From positions 186,001-250,000 of the forward strand of contig JAQWPL010000033.1 in the NCBI GenBank assembly GCA_029245395.1: DNA of 64,000 bases. The letters run 5' to 3'. The position numbers and the translations under genes were made by a program. The stretch comes from Gammaproteobacteria bacterium. Its GTDB lineage: Bacteria > Pseudomonadota > Gammaproteobacteria > Pseudomonadales > Pseudohongiellaceae. Below are positions 19,724-29,141 of the stretch, piece after piece; position 1 is the stretch's first letter; the number at the start of each line of letters is the position of its first letter. The notes below the pieces were generated by a model. That model was not told where the DNA came from and did not search any database. It saw only the letters and a list, made by a program, of their open reading frames with translations.

Positions 19724-19752
19724 AAAGGGCGCACTACGGTGCGCCTTTTTAA
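19724..19752 (+). terminator. Rho-independent terminator of fhs
   Basis: The GGCGCAC/GTGCGCC stem with a TACG tetraloop is followed directly by a T run, 25-50 bp after the fhs stop. Confidence 0.9.
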
Positions 19753-19899
19753 TTTCTCCCCTCATACCCCTTAGTTGGGATATTTCCCAACATATTTCTT
19801 CTTAATATTTACTGCTATGCTTTATTGACACCCATTGTAGCCTTTGTTTTACTGTTTTGCCTCTGATGATAAAAGGCATTGCCTTTATAGGGGATCAGC

Positions 19900-21345
19900 A
19901 TTACATCAATCATTGACAACCTGATCGAGGAAATTGAGAGTTACTGTGGGCGGAATAATATTTCCAAGTCCACTTTCGGTTTGCGTGTAGTCAATGACGG
20001 AAAATTAGTCAGCCGGCTTAGAGATGGTAAAGGCATTACTTTGAAAACCATCACCAGAATCCAGAATTTTTTGGAAAAAAATAAAAACACTATCAAAGGG
20101 GGCGATATGCCAGCAGCCAAATCAGCAAAAGCCAGGAAAAGTAAAACAGGCGCAACCAAGGCAGCCAAAGCTTCTTCGGCAAAGAAAGGCAAGAAACAGC
20201 CCAAGAGCAAAAAGAGTGACAAGGATTCCAGGCCGTTCCGGTTTTATGACAACAGGCAAAACTACCTTGCCTTTATCAATACCTGTAATGAAAAGTCTGC
20301 CATCTCCCAACGCATAGCCAAGGAATTTCAATACATTCAACCTACACCCCCTGCCTTCCGTATGTTTGATGCCGGCATGGGTGACGCAACTGTCCTGTCA
20401 AACACCATGCGCTACCTGCACCACAAACATCCAACAGTCCCTCATTTCATTGTCGCCAAGGAAATAAGCATGGAGGATGTACGCATTGGCCTGGACAAAA
20501 TGGTCGATCGGTTCAGTGAGCACCCTTCCACTATTCTTGTCCTGACCAACCTGAATTATGCAGAAGCTCCCAAGTTGATGCCAAAGGATGTCATGACAGC
20601 TAATGCCATGAACTGGCGCGAAATCAAACTTGAGGGTTCCCATGCCTACAACTACAAGGAACAGCTTGAATCCATGCACGATGTATTTGCTGAAGGGTGG
20701 GAAACACAAACCAGCAAAGTTTCCGGCAATCCTGTATTCAAACGGCCTTCTGTATTTGTTATATACCGGGAAGACCACCAGATACTGCTGGACTCTGTGA
20801 TACCGCGGCCTGGTATGCAAAATTGGGAATATGATTTTATTCTAGCCTCACAACCGTGGCGCGCTACTACGGGGGCCAAGTTCAAGGCGGAAAGAATCAT
20901 CGTGCCACTAACAAGAGCACTCGCCCCTGGCGGCAGGTTGCTCGCAATTCAGTCCTGTGGCAAGGACCCTGCGCAGGAATTAGTCAAGAAATTCTGGCCA
21001 GACTACGATTCGCTTCCTATCACAAGGCATCATATCCTTCGGGAAGTAAAAAAAATCATGGGGCGCGAAGCCCGTGACTTCAACATTAAAGAAATGTCCG
21101 ACAAACGCTCCATGTTCAAATACCGCATGCATGCCCTGCCCTCTGAAATAGGCGGCGCCAGTATTGGTACGTCGACCCTTTTTGCTGCCTGGAATGCGGC
21201 CGTGTATGTGAACCAGATTGAGGATGAACGCGTAGAGATAGTGCTCAAGGATGGAACTTACCTCGACACAACTTCCAAGGTTCTGAACAAACACGGTGGA
21301 CTATGGTTTAACGACGAAACCTTTGTCATATCAAGAGCAAAATAG
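19900..21345 (+). CDS. HTH-like domain plus Lys-rich linker plus methyltransferase-like protein; probable ATT start
   Basis: About 481 residues if started at ATT 19900. The only conventional-type start is TTG 19981, which cuts into a helical domain whose upstream part (EEIESYCGRNNISKSTFGL) is plainly coding in the same frame back to the TAG at 19888. AGGGGA lies 5 bp before the ATT, so an ATT (infC-like) or CTG (19921) start is proposed. Layout: a small helical DNA-binding-like domain (about 1-65), a Lys/Ala-rich basic linker (about 70-110), then a class I SAM-methyltransferase-like fold with motif I MFDAGMGDATVLS and late ALAPGGRLLAIQSCGKDP. The substrate is unknown; the basic linker suggests nucleic-acid or ribosome association (inference). 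Confidence 0.65.
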   Translation: MTSIIDNLIEEIESYCGRNNISKSTFGLRVVNDGKLVSRLRDGKGITLKTITRIQNFLEKNKNTIKGGDMPAAKSAKARKSKTGATKAAKASSAKKGKKQPKSKKSDKDSRPFRFYDNRQNYLAFINTCNEKSAISQRIAKEFQYIQPTPPAFRMFDAGMGDATVLSNTMRYLHHKHPTVPHFIVAKEISMEDVRIGLDKMVDRFSEHPSTILVLTNLNYAEAPKLMPKDVMTANAMNWREIKLEGSHAYNYKEQLESMHDVFAEGWETQTSKVSGNPVFKRPSVFVIYREDHQILLDSVIPRPGMQNWEYDFILASQPWRATTGAKFKAERIIVPLTRALAPGGRLLAIQSCGKDPAQELVKKFWPDYDSLPITRHHILREVKKIMGREARDFNIKEMSDKRSMFKYRMHALPSEIGGASIGTSTLFAAWNAAVYVNQIEDERVEIVLKDGTYLDTTSKVLNKHGGLWFNDETFVISRAK

Positions 21346-21364
21346 TCAATCGTTGTAGCGTCAT

Positions 21365-21473
21365 GAGCGATGGCTAATCGAGGCAAAAATGTGCGCAGGG
21401 AAGGGAGCGTACTTTTAGTATGTGACCGACTAAGCACATTTTAACGACGAGTAGCCGAGCGCAATAGCTACTA
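21365..21473. repeat. Structured intergenic repeat, copy A
   Basis: An imperfect palindrome of about 110 bp between the methyltransferase-like gene and metG. The outer stem includes AAAATGTGC (21386-21394) against GCACATTTT (21434-21442) and GGCTA against TAGCC. The inner stem is CGTAC/GTATG around TTTTA. The same architecture and end word ACTA occur in copy B at 34305-34420. Confidence 0.7.
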
Positions 21474-21561
21474 CCAACCTGGGTTGCGGTTGTTCCAGAA
21501 AAGCATCCTCTGTATCATTCGCGCCTTCTAAGTCCGCAATATCACTATTACTTTAAGCTAC

Positions 21562-23625
21562 ATGAACAACCGCAAGATATTAGTTACAAATGCGTTGCCG
21601 TTTGCGAATGGTCCTATACATTTGGGTCACTTGTTGGGCTACATCCAGGCGGACATCTGGGTTCGTTTCCAGCGCATGCAGGGAAATCAAGTCGCTTATG
21701 TGTGTGCCGATGACGCACATGGCACCGCTATCATGCTCAGTGCGGAAAAAGCCGGTATCACACCGGAAAAGCTGATTGCTCAGGTCAATAAAGAGCACCA
21801 GCGCGACTTTGCCTGTTTCAACGTTGATTTTGACATTTACTACACCACACACTCCGAGGAAAACAGGGCGCTTGCCAGCCTGGTTTACTCGCGTATCACG
21901 GATGCCGGCAAAATTGCTCAACGCAATATCGAGCAGTTGTACGATCCTGAAAAAGAAATGTTCCTTTCGGATCGCTTCATCAAGGGCGAATGTCCAAAGT
22001 GCGGCACTGCCGATCAATACGGTGACAACTGCGAGTCCTGTTCTTCCACCTATGATGCCACGGATCTGAAAAACCCTTATTCGACTATCTCGGGTGCCAC
22101 ACCAGTAAAGAAAGACAGCACCCATTTCTTTTTCAAACTGCCTGAATTTACAGACATGCTCAACGAGTGGACACGCAGCGGCGTTTTGGCTCCGCAGATT
22201 GCCAACAAACTTGCGGAATGGTTGGATTCAGGTTTGAAGGAATGGGACATCAGCCGCGATGCCCCCTACTTTGGTTTTGAAATTCCTGGTGAACCTGGAA
22301 AGTATTTCTATGTCTGGCTTGATGCACCTATTGGTTACATGGCCAGCTTCAAGAAACTCTGTGAAACCAGAGATGACCTGTCCTTTGATGACTACTGGAA
22401 TCAGGGTGTTGATACCGAGCTATACCATTTCATCGGCAAGGACATCATCAATTTTCATGCCCTGTTCTGGCCAGCCATGTTGGAAACAGCAGGCTTCAAG
22501 AAACCGGATCTGATCAGTGTGAACGGTTTCCTGACAGTGAACGGTCAGAAAATGTCAAAATCCCGCGGCACATTCATCATGGCGGAGACCTACCTGAAAT
22601 ACCTGAACCCTGAATACCTGCGTTATTACTTTGCCGCCAAACTGAGTAGTACGCCGGAAGATCTTGATATGAACCTGGAAGATTTTGCCCAACGCGTTAA
22701 TTCCGATGTCGTTGGTAAAGTCGTCAATATTGCCAGTCGCTGCGCTGGTTTTATCAGCAAAAATTTCGATGGCAAACTGGGCAATGAATTAGAAGTACCG
22801 GAATTGATCAGCGAGTTTCAAACAGCAGAAAAAGATATTGCTGCTCTATATGAAAATCGGGATTTTTCAAAAGCGATCAGGACCATCATGGCGCATGCTG
22901 ACAAAGCCAATCAATACATTGCTGAGCAGCAGCCGTGGGTGATAGCTAAAGAAAACCCACAGTCAGAAAAAGTGCAGGCCGTATGTTCTACCGGACTGAA
23001 CTTGTTCCGCATTCTGGTGATTTACTTAAAACCTGTATTGCCCGTCATTGCAGAAAAAGTAGAGTCTTTCCTAAAGATCGATACTCTTACATGGGATGAT
23101 GCCCAGACGCTCTTACAGGATCATACCATTGATAAATTTAAGCCCCTGATGACACGTATTGAAACCTCTAAAGTTGAAGACATGGTGGAAGCCAGCAAGG
23201 AAAATCTTGTGACAGAAGACAAAGAAAATAATCCTCTTGAAAGCATTGCAGCAGACACACCAACCGGCAGAGATCCGATCAGCGAAGAAATCGAATTCCC
23301 GGATTTTGCCAAAGTAGATCTGCGTATTGTAAAAATTACCCATGCCGAACATGTGGAGGGTGCCGATAAACTGCTAAAACTTATCTTGAGTCTTGGACAG
23401 GATCATGCCGGTAACGATATCGTCAGAACTGTTTTTTCCGGAATTAAGTCCGCCTATGAACCAGAAAAACTGATTGGTATGTACACAGTGATGGTCGCTA
23501 ACCTGAAACCACGGCAGATGAAGTTTGGGCTTTCAGAAGGCATGATTCTGGCCAGCGGAGAAGGCAGTGCAGTCTACTTGCTGGAGCCACATGAAGGCGC
23601 TGAACCGGGTACGCGAGTTACCTGA
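21562..23625 (+). CDS. metG: Methionyl-tRNA synthetase
   Basis: A 687-residue class I synthetase. It has the HIGH-type motif PIHLGHLLG, a zinc knuckle with CPKC and CESC pairs (residues about 145-165), the KMSKS loop in [11 protein letters not shown], an anticodon-binding helical domain and a C-terminal EMAP/Trbp111 tRNA-binding domain after an acidic linker (about residue 585 on, [15 protein letters not shown]). This is the long dimeric form. The stop overlaps by 8 bp the end of the convergent phosphopantetheinyl transferase gene. Confidence 0.97.
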   Translation: MNNRKILVTNALPFANGPIHLGHLLGYIQADIWVRFQRMQGNQVAYVCADDAHGTAIMLSAEKAGITPEKLIAQVNKEHQRDFACFNVDFDIYYTTHSEENRALASLVYSRITDAGKIAQRNIEQLYDPEKEMFLSDRFIKGECPKCGTADQYGDNCESCSSTYDATDLKNPYSTISGATPVKKDSTHFFFKLPEFTDMLNEWTRSGVLAPQIANKLAEWLDSGLKEWDISRDAPYFGFEIPGEPGKYFYVWLDAPIGYMASFKKLCETRDDLSFDDYWNQGVDTELYHFIGKDIINFHALFWPAMLETAGFKKPDLISVNGFLTVNGQKMSKSRGTFIMAETYLKYLNPEYLRYYFAAKLSSTPEDLDMNLEDFAQRVNSDVVGKVVNIASRCAGFISKNFDGKLGNELEVPELISEFQTAEKDIAALYENRDFSKAIRTIMAHADKANQYIAEQQPWVIAKENPQSEKVQAVCSTGLNLFRILVIYLKPVLPVIAEKVESFLKIDTLTWDDAQTLLQDHTIDKFKPLMTRIETSKVEDMVEASKENLVTEDKENNPLESIAADTPTGRDPISEEIEFPDFAKVDLRIVKITHAEHVEGADKLLKLILSLGQDHAGNDIVRTVFSGIKSAYEPEKLIGMYTVMVANLKPRQMKFGLSEGMILASGEGSAVYLLEPHEGAEPGTRVT

Positions 23626-24385
23626 TTTTTCCTCGGCGTAAATCCAGGCTTATTGCACTAAAGCCCAGGAGCGGAATACCTGTATTCGCAGTCACTTTGT
23701 AATCCCTGTCTGGCGAATCATTCACACTGATCGACAATCGATAGCCCCCTTCCATATCAAATTGCAGGAATGACCAGTCATCTGGTTTCTCATCCAATTG
23801 GTCTGTAAAGGCAATCGTGATGTTGTCGGCACCAAGTGTGAAACCAAAAGTATTCAACGAGGTCTTAAGCCCTGTGCCATAAGCCTTCAGCCAGGCTTCT
23901 TTTAACGTCCAGAAATCAAAGAAGCGATCCCTGATAGATGCTTCTGTCAGTCCTTCAAACGACTGAGCTTCGTCCGGGGTGAAATACCGCCTTGCCAGAT
24001 TCAGGCAAGCCACTTTCCTGTGCAGGTATTCAATGTCGACGCCAACTTCGGTACCTGCTGTGACTGCAAGAGCAACTACACCATTGGAATTGGTGAGATT
24101 GAATTGGGGTTTATTGTCTCCAGGCAGGTAGGGTTTGCCATGGGGATTTCTCTCAAACTGGAGTTCACCGGGATTGCCGATATCAAGGTAATCGGCCAGG
24201 ACAGCTCTGGCCAGCACCTGGGTGAGCAAGAATTCTTTTTTATCCTGGGTAAGTCTCAGGCGCTCATACCGGGCTATTTCCCTGTCACTGAGCAGTGTAA
24301 GGTAGGTTTCAAGGAGGACTGGGTCATTGACTTCACATTCACGCACCAGCCACAGGTGAATGTCTTGCTTGCTGATATCCGGCAT
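23618..24385 (-). CDS. 4'-phosphopantetheinyl transferase, Sfp/Gsp type
   Basis: A 255-residue enzyme that transfers phosphopantetheine from CoA to carrier-protein serines. The diagnostic motifs VGVDIEY (about residues 113-119) and [15 protein letters not shown] (about 158-172) carry the Mg-binding Asp/Glu residues. Sfp-type enzymes usually serve PKS/NRPS or lysine-synthesis carriers, and none is seen in the window. Convergent with metG and divergent from gloA. Confidence 0.9.
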   Translation of the reverse strand: MPDISKQDIHLWLVRECEVNDPVLLETYLTLLSDREIARYERLRLTQDKKEFLLTQVLARAVLADYLDIGNPGELQFERNPHGKPYLPGDNKPQFNLTNSNGVVALAVTAGTEVGVDIEYLHRKVACLNLARRYFTPDEAQSFEGLTEASIRDRFFDFWTLKEAWLKAYGTGLKTSLNTFGFTLGADNITIAFTDQLDEKPDDWSFLQFDMEGGYRLSISVNDSPDRDYKVTANTGIPLLGFSAISLDLRRGKIR

Positions 24386-24448
24386 GGCGGGAGTCTCTCA
24401 TTATTGCGATAATTCCGCTACTTCAAACAGCATCAATCAGGAAACCCC

Positions 24449-24832
24449 ATGCGAATTTTACATACCATGCTCCGCGTTACAGATCTGGAAAAATCCATCG
24501 ACTTCTATACCAATATCTTTGGTATGCAATTACTGCGTAAAAAAGATTTCCAGGAAGCCAAATTCACACTCGCCTTTCTCGGTTATGGCAGTGAAGAAGA
24601 AAACACCGTACTGGAATTGACTCACAACTGGGAAACCGACAGCTATGATCTTGGCAATGCCTACGGTCATATCGCCATCAGTGTAGAAGATGCCTACAAG
24701 GCCTGTGATGACATCAATGCCAAGGGTGGCGATGTGGTCCGCCCTGCCGGACCCATGAAGGGCACCACTACCGTCATTGCTTTTGTTAAAGATCCTGACG
24801 GCTACATGATCGAACTCATCGAAAGCAAATGA
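24449..24832 (+). CDS. gloA: Lactoylglutathione lyase (glyoxalase I)
   Basis: A 127-residue, full-length VOC-fold enzyme that isomerises the methylglyoxal-glutathione hemithioacetal. Metal-ligand residues are in HTMLRV (His5), TVLELTHNW (Glu56), YGHIAISV (His74) and GYMIELIE (Glu122). It lies 32 bp upstream of rsxA on the same strand and may share transcripts with it. Confidence 0.95.
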   Translation: MRILHTMLRVTDLEKSIDFYTNIFGMQLLRKKDFQEAKFTLAFLGYGSEEENTVLELTHNWETDSYDLGNAYGHIAISVEDAYKACDDINAKGGDVVRPAGPMKGTTTVIAFVKDPDGYMIELIESK

Positions 24833-24864
24833 TAGTCAAAAGCCTTTTACTGGCCTCCTGAGCA

Positions 24865-25440
24865 ATGACTGAACTCCTTTTGATTCTTGTTGGCGCTGTT
24901 CTAGTCAACAATTTTGTGCTCACCCAGTTCCTGGGGCTGTGCCCATTTATGGGCGTATCAGGCAAGGTGGAAACGGCTGTGGGCATGTCAGCGGCCACCC
25001 TGTTTGTTCTAACGCTGGCTTCGGCGTGCAGTTACCTGGTCTTTCATTATCTTCTGGTTCCTTTGGGTCTGGAATATCTGCGCACGATATCTTTCATTGT
25101 GGTTATCGCTGCTGTAGTGAGCATGACTGAAATGATCATGCATAAAACCAGCCCCCTGCTGTACCGAATCCTGGGTATTTTCCTGCCACTGATCACTTCA
25201 AATTGTGCTGTGCTAGGCGTGGCACTTCTCAACATTAACCAGGCGCATAGTTTTACTGAGTCAGTCTTGTATGGCTTCGGCGCCGCAGCTGGATTTTCCC
25301 TGGTCCTGATATTGTTTGCTGCCATGCGTGAAAAAATGCAGCAATGTGATATCCCGGAGCCCTTTCAGGGACCTGCCATTGCCATGATTACAGCTGGCCT
25401 GATGTCACTTGCGTTTATGGGCTTTACTGGAATGGTCTGA
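24865..25440 (+). CDS. rsxA: Electron transport complex subunit RsxA/RnfA
   Basis: A 191-residue inner-membrane protein with six helices and the [18 protein letters not shown] motif, including the conserved Cys next to GLCPF, and [12 protein letters not shown] with the second conserved Cys. These two Cys bind the membrane iron-sulphur centre with RsxE. Full length. Its TGA overlaps the rsxB ATG by one base. Part of an Na+/H+-coupled ferredoxin:NAD or SoxR-reducing complex, which here appears to lack a normal RsxC. Confidence 0.96.
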   Translation: MTELLLILVGAVLVNNFVLTQFLGLCPFMGVSGKVETAVGMSAATLFVLTLASACSYLVFHYLLVPLGLEYLRTISFIVVIAAVVSMTEMIMHKTSPLLYRILGIFLPLITSNCAVLGVALLNINQAHSFTESVLYGFGAAAGFSLVLILFAAMREKMQQCDIPEPFQGPAIAMITAGLMSLAFMGFTGMV

Positions 25441-26411
25441 TGACTGCATTTATGCCGGCCTTTTTACCTCCCATACTCGCTTTGCTTGGCCTGGGTCTTG
25501 GCGTAGGTGCCCTGCTCGGAACAGTCGCACGCGCTTTTAGGGTGGCGTCAGATCCTGTTGTCGAAAAAATCAATGACTTATTGCCACAAACCCAATGTGG
25601 CCAATGCGGTTTTCCTGGCTGCAAACCCTATGCAGCAGCCATAGCCAGTGGTGATGACATCAACAAATGCCCGCCTGGCGGAAAATACACGATAGAAAAA
25701 ATTGCCGACCTGCTTAATGTATCTGTACTGCCTCTAGATACAAGCTATGGCATTGAAGAGAGCAAGAAAGTAGCCGTAATTCGCGAAGCCGAATGCATTG
25801 GCTGCGCCAAGTGCATTCCCGCCTGCCCGGTAGATGCCATCCTCGGTGCGCCGAAATTTATGCACACCATAATTGAAAGTGAATGTACCGGTTGCGATTT
25901 ATGCGTAGAACCTTGTCCTGTGGATTGCATCGACATGGTGACAATACAAACCGATCATTTTGCCGCCAAATCAACATTAACCATCACTAGTGAACCTCAG
26001 GCATGCATCAATTGCGGTTTATGTAGTGTGGAATGTCCAGTAGATCTTCAGCCCCATACTTTGTACAAGGCTTGCCGTGTTGGTGCTCTTCAAGAGGCGC
26101 AGGCACTGAATCTGATGCACTGTATTGAATGCAGTAAATGCGATGTAGCCTGCCCCAGCCACATTCCCCTGGTATCGTATTACCAACACAGTAAATCTGT
26201 GCTGAAAGCAGAAACCGCAAACATTGAGCGCGCTGAACGGGCTAAACGCCGCTTCGAATTGAATCAGCAACGCCTGGAAAAATTTAGCGTAGAAGAAGAA
26301 CAGCGAAGACAGAAACGCGCGCAATTGGCCAGTCAAAGCCGTCAAAATATTTCCTCAGAAAATATTCAAGCAGCACTGGAAAGAGTCAAAGCAAAAAGAA
26401 AATCAGACTAA
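25440..26411 (+). CDS. rsxB: RsxB fused to the C-terminal ferredoxin tail of RsxC
   Basis: 323 residues, against about 190 for typical RsxB. Residues 1-165 are a complete RsxB: membrane anchor, a four-Cys cluster site (53, 56, 61, 77) and two 4Fe-4S sites (Cys 119-129 and 149-159). From about residue 185 the sequence becomes the C-terminus of Rsx[16 protein letters not shown] (Cys 189-199), a hinge like [36 protein letters not shown] (Cys 228-238), then the basic Ala/Glu/Arg coiled tail (about 258-323). The NADH/FMN and SLBB part of RsxC is absent here and elsewhere in the window. The frame is unbroken. Five cubane sites are predicted in one chain. Confidence 0.9.
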   Translation: MTAFMPAFLPPILALLGLGLGVGALLGTVARAFRVASDPVVEKINDLLPQTQCGQCGFPGCKPYAAAIASGDDINKCPPGGKYTIEKIADLLNVSVLPLDTSYGIEESKKVAVIREAECIGCAKCIPACPVDAILGAPKFMHTIIESECTGCDLCVEPCPVDCIDMVTIQTDHFAAKSTLTITSEPQACINCGLCSVECPVDLQPHTLYKACRVGALQEAQALNLMHCIECSKCDVACPSHIPLVSYYQHSKSVLKAETANIERAERAKRRFELNQQRLEKFSVEEEQRRQKRAQLASQSRQNISSENIQAALERVKAKRKSD

Positions 26412-26548
26412 TCTCGGCGAGACATAGTCCGAAGCAGGCAACCTAATAGCTGACGATAACATGGCGTGATTATAAAATATTTATAGTGCTTTTAAAGTAT
26501 CTATGTATCTGAAACAATCACACGAGTGAAATTCTTACAGGCATCACA

Positions 26549-27328
26549 ATGATTAAAATCGTCCAGAAGGTTTCAATAGTTTTTCTGATTTTTATTTTTT
26601 CTGTTTCAGTAAAGAGTCAGGAGCGAATTGGTGGCAAACCAAACCTGAATGGAATGTGGCAGGCTTTGGGAACAGCCCACTGGGATCTGGAAGCCCATAG
26701 TGCCGAGGAACTGGAACAGATCTGGCAACTGGGTGCACTGGGTGGAATCCCTGCAGGACAGAGCTATGTAGTCGGCGGCACTATCCCTTATTTACCCGGA
26801 GGCCAGGAAAAACAACAGGAAAACAAGGCCGGCTGGCCCTCGACAGACCCGATGATCAGTTGTTATTTGCCAGGGATTCCCCGGGCCACTTATATGCCCT
26901 TTCCCTTTCAGATCATTCAGGGTGACTCAGACATCCTCTTTTCTTATGCCTTTGCCAAGTCCAATCGTAATGTTCACATGAGTCCTGTTGATGAAGCCCC
27001 CATAGATATGTGGATGGGTTGGTCAAGGGGAAATTGGGACGGTGATACTCTTATAGTGGAAGTGACCTCTAATGACGACCGCACCTGGCTCGACCGTGCT
27101 GGTAATCATCATAGCTACATGATGAAAGTTACTGAGCGATACACGCCCATTGGAGCCAATCATATTCAGTATGAAGCCACCATCGAGGATCCATTAACCT
27201 ATAGTGAGCCCTGGACCATTCGTCTGCCACTGTACCGGTACATGGATGCCAACGCTGAATTGCTTGAATACAACTGTGTCGAATTTTCCGAGGAATTACT
27301 GTACGGTGAATTCGAGAAAGAAAATTAA
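26549..27328 (+). CDS. Exported protein of the WDGDT family
   Basis: 259 residues with a signal peptide (about 8-23). It shares with the genes at 27866-28990 and 47240-48271 an N-terminal PNLNGMW-type block, a central GNWDGDTLIVEV motif and a late DPLTYSEPWTI plus LLEYNC segment. Beta-rich, periplasmic or surface; no catalytic motif is evident. Such proteins are common in marine Gammaproteobacteria and Acidobacteria as hypotheticals. It is followed 18 bp later by a DUF6152 gene, the domain that is fused to a WDGDT domain at 47240-48271, so the two probably act together. Confidence 0.75.
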   Translation: MIKIVQKVSIVFLIFIFSVSVKSQERIGGKPNLNGMWQALGTAHWDLEAHSAEELEQIWQLGALGGIPAGQSYVVGGTIPYLPGGQEKQQENKAGWPSTDPMISCYLPGIPRATYMPFPFQIIQGDSDILFSYAFAKSNRNVHMSPVDEAPIDMWMGWSRGNWDGDTLIVEVTSNDDRTWLDRAGNHHSYMMKVTERYTPIGANHIQYEATIEDPLTYSEPWTIRLPLYRYMDANAELLEYNCVEFSEELLYGEFEKEN

Positions 27329-27346
27329 AGTACATTGGGGAATACG

Positions 27347-27751
27347 ATGAACACAAGACTGAGCGCTATCTTGACGCTGTTTCTAACCGCCCTACTCCCG
27401 GTTGAAACTTCCGCTCATCATTCATTTGCTTCGGAATTTGATATTAACAAGCCCGTGGAGCTTGAAGGCGTTGTCACCCGAATGGAATGGAGCAATCCCC
27501 ATGCCTGGGTGCATATCGAAGTCACGACAGGTGAAGGTGAAAAACAGCAATGGATGGTTGAAGGTGGCGCACCCAACGCATTGGTGCGCAGGGGCTGGAA
27601 TCGCAATTCTTTACCCAGCGGCACTCCCATAAAAGTTCTAGGTTACAGAGCACGGGACGGTTCATTTCGTGCTAACGGGACGAATATCACCCTGCCGGAT
27701 GGTTCACAGTTATTTGTTGGGTCTTCCGGAGCCGGAGCACCCACTCAATAG
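27347..27751 (+). CDS. DUF6152 exported protein
   Basis: About 134 residues from the ATG at 27347 (a TTG 12 bp upstream is also open). A signal peptide ends near VETSAHHSF, giving the conserved His-His just after cleavage, then VELEGVVTRMEWSNPHAWVHIEV, the core of DUF6152, a small OB-like beta domain. The exposed His pair suggests metal binding (inference). It pairs with the WDGDT gene upstream; a strong terminator follows. Confidence 0.8.
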   Translation: MNTRLSAILTLFLTALLPVETSAHHSFASEFDINKPVELEGVVTRMEWSNPHAWVHIEVTTGEGEKQQWMVEGGAPNALVRRGWNRNSLPSGTPIKVLGYRARDGSFRANGTNITLPDGSQLFVGSSGAGAPTQ

Positions 27752-27809
27752 CGTCTACCTAAAAGCGCTTATCCAATAGCACTTATCCAATAGAAAGACA
27801 TGGCAATAC

Positions 27810-27840
27810 AAAAAAAAGCGCACCAAGGTGCGCTTTTTTA
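27810..27840. terminator. Bidirectional terminator between DUF6152 and the convergent WDGDT gene
   Basis: A perfect 13-bp stem (AAAAAAGCGCACC at 27812-27824 against its complement at 27827-27839) with a two-base AA loop. It has A and T tracts on both sides, so it can end transcripts from both directions. Confidence 0.9.
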
Positions 27841-27865
27841 ATGCATAAAGATTAAATAACCATTT

Positions 27866-28990
27866 TCAATCGAGCGCGTCTTCATCGCCAATACTGATGA
27901 TTTCTGCTCCTTCCTGCGGACTAGCATAAATACTGAAACCGCTGGCACGGGCTGGCGGCTCCTCACCTCTGGCTACAGCTTCAGCTACCTGTGTGTCCCA
28001 AGCTCGTTCACCGCTTAAAGTGTGACCTACGGCGCCATTTCCTTCATGGCATGAATATTCATAGAGCTGATAGCCCGGCTGATCAGTAATGGTGAATCGA
28101 AACGTAAAGGGCGCGGTATACGTTAGCGGATCATCCACCGTGATGAAATAATCTATCATTTCATCGTCCACACGGGTCATGCGTTCAGTAATCACCATCT
28201 CTACACTGTGACGCGTGCCGTTGCCATTACCTCCAATACTGGTTTTGTCATTCAGATTGCGCGTTTCAATAACCAGAGAGTCGCCATCCCAGTAGCCCCG
28301 TGAGGAGCCCATGTACTGGCGAATACGCTCATCCAGGAACGGTTTGTCATCCAGGGTAATTATGCGAGTGTCGTGAATCATCTCGTAGGAAATAACCACA
28401 GAATCAGGTGTCTGGGTAATTCGCATGCCATTACCGTAAAGCACAGGTAGCACTGACCCGACAATGCCACGGGTAATACAACGGTCATAATTGGTGAAAT
28501 CTTCCACGGTATTGAAAGGTCCGTTTCCAAAAGTCCCTCTGTCTCTGGTCGCTGCCCGTGATTTACCAATTGCTGTCATTTCCGGGATACGACCATCTGG
28601 CGGATCAATAACCAGAGAGGTATAGCCAAAGGTGCGGACACCGTATTCATTGCGCAGGAAAGTTTCACTGTTAACCGCGCGATCCATACCGGCCTGGTCA
28701 CGGCTGGCCCGCTCGGCAAATTCTTCTTCTGACAGTGAGGTACGCTCTCCGAATTGAGACTGCCGGTTGGTAGGCACTCCTCGCATGTCGTCACTGGTCC
28801 AGATGCCTTCTACATTGGGGTGTCCCCAGGATGTTCTGGGCATTTGCCAGTTGGTGTCATTACGTGACGCGGCGGTGGATTCGGCAGGCGCAGAACGAGA
28901 AACGGCGACTGATAAATCCTGTGCCTGAATCCCGGACATCCCGGCAGCCAACAAAATGGAGGTGCCAAGTATTGCATTGAATGTTTTCAT
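27866..28990 (-). CDS. Exported protein of the WDGDT family (second paralogue)
   Basis: 374 residues. A signal peptide (about 1-23, ending GIQAQ) precedes a PNVEGIWTSDD block, the central GYWDGDSLVIET motif, DDPLTYTAPFTF and LYEYSCHEGN. It is longer at the N-terminus than the 26549 paralogue, with an extra Arg/Asp-rich region (about 85-180). No known enzymatic motif. It is convergent with the DUF6152 gene across a shared terminator and lies in the island that splits the rsx operon. Confidence 0.7.
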   Translation of the reverse strand: MKTFNAILGTSILLAAGMSGIQAQDLSVAVSRSAPAESTAASRNDTNWQMPRTSWGHPNVEGIWTSDDMRGVPTNRQSQFGERTSLSEEEFAERASRDQAGMDRAVNSETFLRNEYGVRTFGYTSLVIDPPDGRIPEMTAIGKSRAATRDRGTFGNGPFNTVEDFTNYDRCITRGIVGSVLPVLYGNGMRITQTPDSVVISYEMIHDTRIITLDDKPFLDERIRQYMGSSRGYWDGDSLVIETRNLNDKTSIGGNGNGTRHSVEMVITERMTRVDDEMIDYFITVDDPLTYTAPFTFRFTITDQPGYQLYEYSCHEGNGAVGHTLSGERAWDTQVAEAVARGEEPPARASGFSIYASPQEGAEIISIGDEDALD

Positions 28991-29141
28991 TTTTTCATGC
29001 CCCCGGGCCAGCCAATAAGGTTGGCGTGGTATTCGCCCATAATACTAGTGTTTTAAATGCTGGCTGACCAGCCCAGTCATTCTATTGATCTACTAATAAC
29101 CCTGGAATTATTAAGTTTTCTTTTACTTTTTTCTATGACAT

